From Ornithomonoglobus_A sp045532455 (lineage in GTDB: Bacteria > Bacillota > Clostridia > UBA1381), in contig JAZSFX010000010.1 of NCBI GenBank assembly GCA_045532455.1, positions 62,001 through 126,000 on the forward strand: 64,000 nt of DNA, read 5' to 3'. Position numbers and translations under genes: made by a program. The stretch's first letter is position 1; each line of letters opens with the position of its first letter. Below the pieces are notes generated by a model. It saw only the letters and a list, made by a program, of their open reading frames with translations. It was not told the origin of the DNA and searched no databases. Positions 59,636-64,000 of the stretch are shown here, piece by piece.

Positions 59636-59826
59636 AAAATTGTTTCAGAATGAACAAACCGAGCCAAAGCGCAAGCTTTGGGTTACCCGAAGGCGTACGA
59701 GGGTACGTCGAGGTCAACAAATTGCAACGCAATTTGTAGCGACAAAACCGTAGGTTTTAAGAGCGTCGCAGGAGCGAGGTTTGTTTATAACAAAAAGTTA
59801 CAACTTTTTGCGGTCTGGACAATTTT
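59636..59826 (-). ncRNA. Multibranch structured element between tpiA and gpmI
   Basis: On the minus strand: AAAATTG / CAATTTT ends like elements A and D, with ...TTCTGAAACAATTTT near the 3' end as there. Inside, CAAAAAGT / ACTTTTTG; then an 8-bp stem AACAAACC / GGTTTGTT enclosing hairpins AAAACC-tac-GGTTTT, ACAAATTGC-gtt-GCAATTTGT, GTAC-cctc-GTAC and AAAGC-ttgc-GCTTT. The inside is not that of the A-D family. Possibly a larger relative or an unrelated transcribed repeat. Confidence 0.5.
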
Positions 59827-59839
59827 AACATCCCGACAA

Positions 59840-60592
59840 TTATTTTGCAGCTGATGTTATCACTGCAAAGTCAGCAGCAACCAATGATGCACCGCCGATT
59901 AAACCACCGTCGATGTTTGCTTTTGCTAAAAGACCTGCACAGTTTTTAGCGTTCATACTTCCGCCGTATTGGATTGTAACTGCTTTTGCAGTTGCTTCGT
60001 CGTAAAGGTCAGCTAAGATATTTCTTATTCCGCCACAAACCTCTTCTGCCTGGTCGTCTGTTGCAGTTTTGCCTGTGCCGATTGCCCAGATTGGCTCGTA
60101 AGCTACAACAACCTTTTTTGCGTCTTCTGCACTGATGTTTGCAAATGCTTTCTTGATTTGGATTGCAATTAAATCCATTGTGATACCTGCTTCTCTTTGC
60201 TCTAAGGACTCACCGCAGCAAACGATTGGAACAAGACCCTTTTCCAAAGCCTTTATAGCCTTTAAGTTAACTGTTTCGTCTGTTTCGTTGTTGTATTCAC
60301 GTCTTTCGCTATGACCGATAATAACATATTTAACACCAAGGTCAACAAGCATATCTGCACTGATTTCGCCTGTGAATGCGCCCTTGTCCTCAAAGTGAAG
60401 ATTCTCTGCACCGATTGATACGTGTGTGCCCTTTGCCGCCTCGATAGCAGGAGCAAGACATACGTAAGGTGTACAACATACAACCTCGCATTCTGCGCCC
60501 TTTGTTGCTTCTACAACTTCTCTTACATAATCATAAGTTTGTGATGGAAGCTTGTTCATTTTCCAGTTTCCTGCAATTATATATTTTCCCAT
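59840..60592 (-). CDS. tpiA: Triosephosphate isomerase
   Basis: 250 aa TIM barrel. Lys in IIAGNWKMNKL, catalytic His in VIIGHSERREY, catalytic Glu in VVAYEPIWAIGTGKTA, phosphate loop YGGSMNAKNC and DGGLIGGASL. Interconverts DHAP and GAP. 20 nt after pgk. Confidence 0.97.
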   Translation of the reverse strand: MGKYIIAGNWKMNKLPSQTYDYVREVVEATKGAECEVVCCTPYVCLAPAIEAAKGTHVSIGAENLHFEDKGAFTGEISADMLVDLGVKYVIIGHSERREYNNETDETVNLKAIKALEKGLVPIVCCGESLEQREAGITMDLIAIQIKKAFANISAEDAKKVVVAYEPIWAIGTGKTATDDQAEEVCGGIRNILADLYDEATAKAVTIQYGGSMNAKNCAGLLAKANIDGGLIGGASLVAADFAVITSAAK

Positions 60593-60612
60593 TTTATTTT
60601 CTCCTTTATAAA

Positions 60613-61800
60613 TTATTTATCATTTAAAGCAGCAATTCCAGGTAGTACCTTTCCCTCTAAGAATTCCATAGAAGCACCGCCGCCTGTTGAAACGTGGCTC
60701 ATCTTACCGCCAAGACCTGCCTGATTTACTGCCGCAACACTGTCGCCGCCGCCGATGATTGTTGTGGCGTCGATGTCAGCAAGAACTGCAGCTATTGCAT
60801 TTGTGCCCTTTGCAAAGTTAGGCATTTCAAATACGCCCATAGGTCCATTCCATACAACTGTCTTTGCGCCTTTTAGTACTTCGCTGAACTTTGCGATTGA
60901 CTTAGGACCAATGTCAAGTCCCATCCAACCGTCAGGAATGTTACCCTCAACAACCTGAGACTCTGCATTGTTGTCGAATTCCTTTGCAACAACTGTATCA
61001 ACAGGAAGAAGTAGCTTGCCTTGTGCTTTATCGAGCATTTTCTTTGCATAGTCTATAAAGTCAGGCTCTAAAAGTGAAGTACCTGTTGTAAGTCCCTGTG
61101 CCGCCTCGAATGTATATGCCATACCGCCGCCGATGATAAGTGTATCAACCTTGTCTAAAAGATTTTCTATAACAGAAATCTTTGAAGAAACCTTTGAACC
61201 GCCCAATACTGCAACAAGAGGTCTTACAGGGTCGTTTACTGCATTACCAAGGAACTCGATTTCCTTTTGAATAAGGTATCCCGCAGCTGCAACAGGAAGA
61301 ATTGACGAAACACCAACGTTTGAGCAGTGTGCTCTGTGTGCTGTTCCGAATGCGTCGTTTACAAATACGTCTGCTAAAGATGCAAGCTCTTTTGAGAAGC
61401 CCTCTTCGTTCTTTGTTTCTTCTTTTCTGTAACGTGTATTTTCTAAAAGAACAACGTCTCCGTCTTGCATAGCAGCTACTGCCGCCTTTGCATTTTCGCC
61501 TACAACGTTATCGTCAGCAGCAAAAATAACCTCTTTGCCAAGCTTAGCGCTAAGGCTCTTTGCAACAGGCGCAAGTGAAAGCTCTGGCTTTGGCTCGCCC
61601 TTTGGCTTACCCATATGTGAGCACAAAATTACCTTTGCACCATTTTCGATAAGATATTTGATTGTAGGAAGTGCACCCACAATTCTGTTTTCGTCTGTGA
61701 TATTGCCATCACTGTCCAATGGAACATTAAAGTCGCATCTTACAAGAACTTTCTTGCCCTTAACTTCAATATCCTCAACTGATACCTTGTTATAAGTCAT
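60613..61800 (-). CDS. pgk: Phosphoglycerate kinase
   Basis: 395 aa. KKVLVRCDFNVPLDSDGNITDE (substrate Arg/Asp), LCSHMGKPKGE, VFVNDAFGTAHRAHCSNVG, LAVLGGSKVSSKI-type, and C-terminal IIGGGDSVAAVNQAG and VSTGGGASMEFLEGK (nucleotide-binding). First gene of the glycolytic operon from the promoter at 61854. gapA is not in the window. Confidence 0.97.
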   Translation of the reverse strand: MTYNKVSVEDIEVKGKKVLVRCDFNVPLDSDGNITDENRIVGALPTIKYLIENGAKVILCSHMGKPKGEPKPELSLAPVAKSLSAKLGKEVIFAADDNVVGENAKAAVAAMQDGDVVLLENTRYRKEETKNEEGFSKELASLADVFVNDAFGTAHRAHCSNVGVSSILPVAAAGYLIQKEIEFLGNAVNDPVRPLVAVLGGSKVSSKISVIENLLDKVDTLIIGGGMAYTFEAAQGLTTGTSLLEPDFIDYAKKMLDKAQGKLLLPVDTVVAKEFDNNAESQVVEGNIPDGWMGLDIGPKSIAKFSEVLKGAKTVVWNGPMGVFEMPNFAKGTNAIAAVLADIDATTIIGGGDSVAAVNQAGLGGKMSHVSTGGGASMEFLEGKVLPGIAALNDK

Positions 61801-61853
61801 ATTCGTTTTCTCCTTTTTTTATTTCTGCCCGAAGGCATATTTTCATACCTTAT

Positions 61854-61882
61854 ATTATATATAATATTTTTCTATTTTTCAA
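61854..61882 (-). promoter_or_regulatory. Promoter of the pgk-tpiA-gpmI operon
   Basis: Minus-strand TTGAAA (61882-61877), 17 bp, TATAAT (61859-61854), 54 bp upstream of pgk. A second TTGACA further upstream (near 61950) lacks a good -10. Confidence 0.75.
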
Positions 61883-62007
61883 GAGTTATATGTAATTTTA
61901 TTTAATATTTACCAAAAAATTTTTATACATTGTTATTTTATTGTCAAATTTTGAATGTTTTTGGCATTTTTATTTTACCCCGGCGTATAATAAAATCAAA
62001 AAAACAC

Positions 62008-62036
62008 TTGCAAAAATGTAAATATTATTATATAAT
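62008..62036 (+). promoter_or_regulatory. Promoter of the YdcF gene
   Basis: TTGCAA (62008-62013), 17 bp, TATAAT (62031-62036). Expected start of transcription near 62043, right at the ATG of the 19-codon frame at 62044. Confidence 0.75.
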
Positions 62037-62043
62037 GTAATAT

Positions 62044-62103
62044 ATGGATAATACAATTAAAGAAAAAGCAACAATAAACTACAGAGATGAGATAGATATA
62101 TGA
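62044..62103 (+). CDS. Possible leaderless 19-aa upstream reading frame
   Basis: MDNTIKEKATINYRDEIDI, ending in TGA that overlaps the YdcF ATG (ATGA). The ATG coincides with the predicted transcription start, so there is no ribosome site. Could be a coupled leader peptide or chance; nothing else supports it. Confidence 0.3.
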   Translation: MDNTIKEKATINYRDEIDI

Positions 62104-62864
62104 TAAGATTTTTTAAGAATTTACCCATAATGAAGTACATATTCTTTGCTATTGGCATTCTTTTGCTTTCCTCAGGTGTTTTTGGACTGTTTACCTCGGT
62201 AACTATAAGTGCGCTTATATGTGCCATATTGGGTGTAATATTTATTGTTGGCTCAATGTTTTACAATATTTTTGTAAACTCACCAAGAGTATCAACACGA
62301 GTATTAAGGTATATTGTTGTTTTGGGAACTTTCGTATGGCTTTTTATATGTTTTGCTCTTTTTGTCTATGGTAACACAGGACGTCCTTCATACACCGAGG
62401 ACACTCTGATTGTTGTAGGTTGCGGAGAAGCTACATCGTCGAAACCTTCAAATGCTTTGAAAAGACGCTTGGATGTGGCTGTTGATTATCTGAAAACAAA
62501 TCCATATTCGTATGTTGTTGTTTCGGGCAGCGGTAGTAATAATACTATGACTGAGGCCGACATTATGGCGATTTATCTTCAAAATCACAATATAGACTCT
62601 TCGCGAATAATAAAAGAAACAAAGTCGAAAACTATGTTAGACCGTTTTAAGCAATCTAAAAAAATGATAGACTCGCGTATAGATGGTGAATATCGCTGTG
62701 TTACAATAACGAGTGCAGTTCAGGTACTTCGTTCTCAGCTTATGGCACGAAGATGCGGACTAAGAACAAGCTTCGTGGGAGTCAGAACGGATTTTCTGGG
62801 TGTGCCCACAAGCTATATGCACGAACTTCTTACACTTATAAGGTTTGTATTATTCAAATATTAA
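62100..62864 (+). CDS. YdcF/SanA (DUF218) family membrane protein
   Basis: 254 aa. Three N-terminal membrane segments (about 10-95), then the DUF218 domain: EDTLIVVGCGEATSSKPSNALKRRLDVAVDYL, VVVSGSGSNNTMTEADIMAIYLQNHNIDSSRIIKETKSKTMLDRFKQSK, VTITSAVQVLRSQLMARR. Family members (ElyC, SanA, YdcF) act at the envelope, in some cases on undecaprenyl lipids; the exact role here is unknown. Ribosome site weak (GAGATGAGAT), which fits coupling to the frame upstream. Confidence 0.85.
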   Translation: MIRFFKNLPIMKYIFFAIGILLLSSGVFGLFTSVTISALICAILGVIFIVGSMFYNIFVNSPRVSTRVLRYIVVLGTFVWLFICFALFVYGNTGRPSYTEDTLIVVGCGEATSSKPSNALKRRLDVAVDYLKTNPYSYVVVSGSGSNNTMTEADIMAIYLQNHNIDSSRIIKETKSKTMLDRFKQSKKMIDSRIDGEYRCVTITSAVQVLRSQLMARRCGLRTSFVGVRTDFLGVPTSYMHELLTLIRFVLFKY

Positions 62865-62897
62865 ATAATAAAAATAAAATTTAAAGGACGTGAAAAA

Positions 62898-64000
62898 ATG
62901 TTAGAGTACGATCAGTACAGATTAGAGCTTGGCGCTCTAGAAAAAAACATCATAGAATTGAGGGATTCACTTTAACATTGCAGGAACAACAAGTGAAATA
63001 GAAGACCTCGAAAATCAGGCAATGCAAGAGGGTTTTTGGGACGATATGCAGGAGTCTCAAAAGGTTTTACAAAAGACCAAGCAGTTAAAGGATAAGGTTT
63101 TGAAGTATAATTCCCTATATACATTGTGGGAAGACACATTGATGATGATTGACCTTGCCAACGAGGAAAATGACGAGTCTATGCTTGATGAGATTACCGA
63201 GTCGGTAAAATCTATCAAGTCTACCATAGAAACAATGACTCTCGAAACTCTTCTTAGCGGAAAGTACGACAGTTCGAATGCCATCATCGAATTCCACGCG
63301 GGTGCGGGCGGAACAGAGGCACAGGACTGGTGCTCAATGCTTATAAGAATGTATCAGATGTGGGCACAAAAGCGTGGCTTTACAACCGAAATTATTGATA
63401 GTCTTGACGGTGATGAGGCAGGTATAAAGAGTTGTACAATGGAAATTACAGGTCTTAACGCATACGGATATTTAAAGTCTGAAAAAGGCGTGCACCGTTT
63501 AGTCAGAATTTCACCGTTTAACAGTGCGGGCAAGAGAATGACTTCCTTTGCCTCGATAGGTGTTATGCCCGAGCTTGACGACAGTGTTGAGATAGATATT
63601 CGTGCCGAGGATATTAAAATGGATACGTACCGTGCCTCAGGTGCGGGCGGTCAGCACATCAACAAAACCGACTCTGCGGTAAGACTTACTCACTTGCCGA
63701 CAGGTGTGGTTGTATCGTGCCAGACGCAACGTTCTCAGCACCAGAACAAAGACTATGCTATGAAAATGCTTAAAGCCAAGCTTGTTGAGCTTGCCGAGCA
63801 ACAACAAAAAGAGAAAATCTCCGAAATTCAGGGAGAGCAAAAGGATAACGGTTGGGGCTCACAAATTCGTTCATATGTTTTTCAGCCATATACAATGGCA
63901 AAGGATTTAAGAACAGGTTACGAAATGGGTAACATAGGCGCAGTTATGGACGGTGAAATTGACGGGTTTATAAATGCGTACTTAAAATCACTGAGCTTAG
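62898..64000 (+). CDS. prfB: Peptide chain release factor 2 with programmed +1 frameshift (3' end cut)
   Basis: The first 25 codons (MLEYDQYRLELGALEKNIIE LRDSL) end at an in-frame TAA (62973-62975); reading continues in the +1 frame from AAC at 62974 (NIAGTTSEIEDLENQAMQEG FWDD). The slip site is CTT-TAA-C, preceded by an internal GAGGG, as in bacterial RF2 genes except that the stop is UAA, not UGA. The rest shows the GGQ loop (RASGAGGQHINKTDSAVRL) and the class-typical SPFNSAGKRMTSFAS (SPF tripeptide for UGA/UAA reading). It reaches the window end at YLKSLSL, lacking only a few codons. Confidence 0.93.

Noticed and set aside
1..64000. tRNA or rRNA genes and insertion sequences
   Set aside because: No T-loop (GGTTCGANTCC-like) sequences with cloverleaf arms and no transposase-like protein were found on reading both strands.

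Overview
The window is chromosomal DNA from a low-GC, endospore-forming member of the Clostridia (Bacillota), probably an uncultured gut Oscillospirales/Clostridiales-type lineage. The evidence is AT-rich intergenic DNA, GGAGG ribosome sites, sigma-A promoters with almost invariant 17-bp spacers, a gpr spore protease, S-layer-homology and copper-amine-oxidase-N surface domains, cohesin/dockerin-like secreted proteins, a WalRK system and the DXP isoprenoid route. No rRNA, tRNA, insertion sequence, phage or CRISPR array was seen.

Layout. 1-230 holds the start of thyA. 328-11466 (minus) is a long run: SLH surface protein, pyrH, frr, uppS, cdsA, dxr, rseP, ispG, aroQ, pepP, covering ribosome recycling, envelope lipid and isoprenoid genes. 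11738-19867 (minus) holds walR-walK-yycI-like, an LCP cell-wall ligase, a lipoprotein, and an amino-acid ABC importer whose binding protein appears circularly permuted. 20100-25408 (plus) holds a GT39-like membrane glycosyltransferase, rpsT, a PpiC foldase, xseB-ispA and azlCD. 25480-32193 (plus) is a complete Pho regulon operon, pstSCAB-phoU-phoP-phoR, behind a PhoP-box array. 32255-46952 (minus) holds xseA, a TsaD-like paralogue, nusB, galE, coaBC, a PqqD/HPr-kinase-like pair, an XRE regulator, degV, trmL, a PP2C-like phosphatase, trkH-trkA, a YmfH/YmfF M16 pair and gpr. 47078-52490 is the main accessory region: a cohesin-bearing surface protein, then two divergent copies of a three-gene cassette (dockerin protein, cohesin-like secreted protein, 55/56-aa peptide). 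52532-53106 is a RelB/RelE-type toxin-antitoxin pair. 53110-61800 (minus) holds metG, an AI-2E family protein, apgM, gpmI, tpiA and pgk, with a probable type I toxin (22 aa, plus strand) at 57.8 kb. 62044-64000 (plus) is a YdcF-family gene and prfB with a programmed frameshift.

The most unusual things are: (1) a structured element at four loci (6.1, 26.4, 29.7 and 37.3 kb), always sense and starting at the stop codon of the upstream gene in an operon, whose stems differ in sequence but keep pairing around a conserved internal loop and tip, so it looks like an RNA; (2) the head-to-head cassette with its two small peptides sharing an N-terminal 'leader' and a W-x-x-W-T-Q end; (3) the permuted amino-acid-binding protein; (4) prfB frameshifting at UAA rather than UGA. 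No database search or folding program was run; all family calls come from motif recognition.
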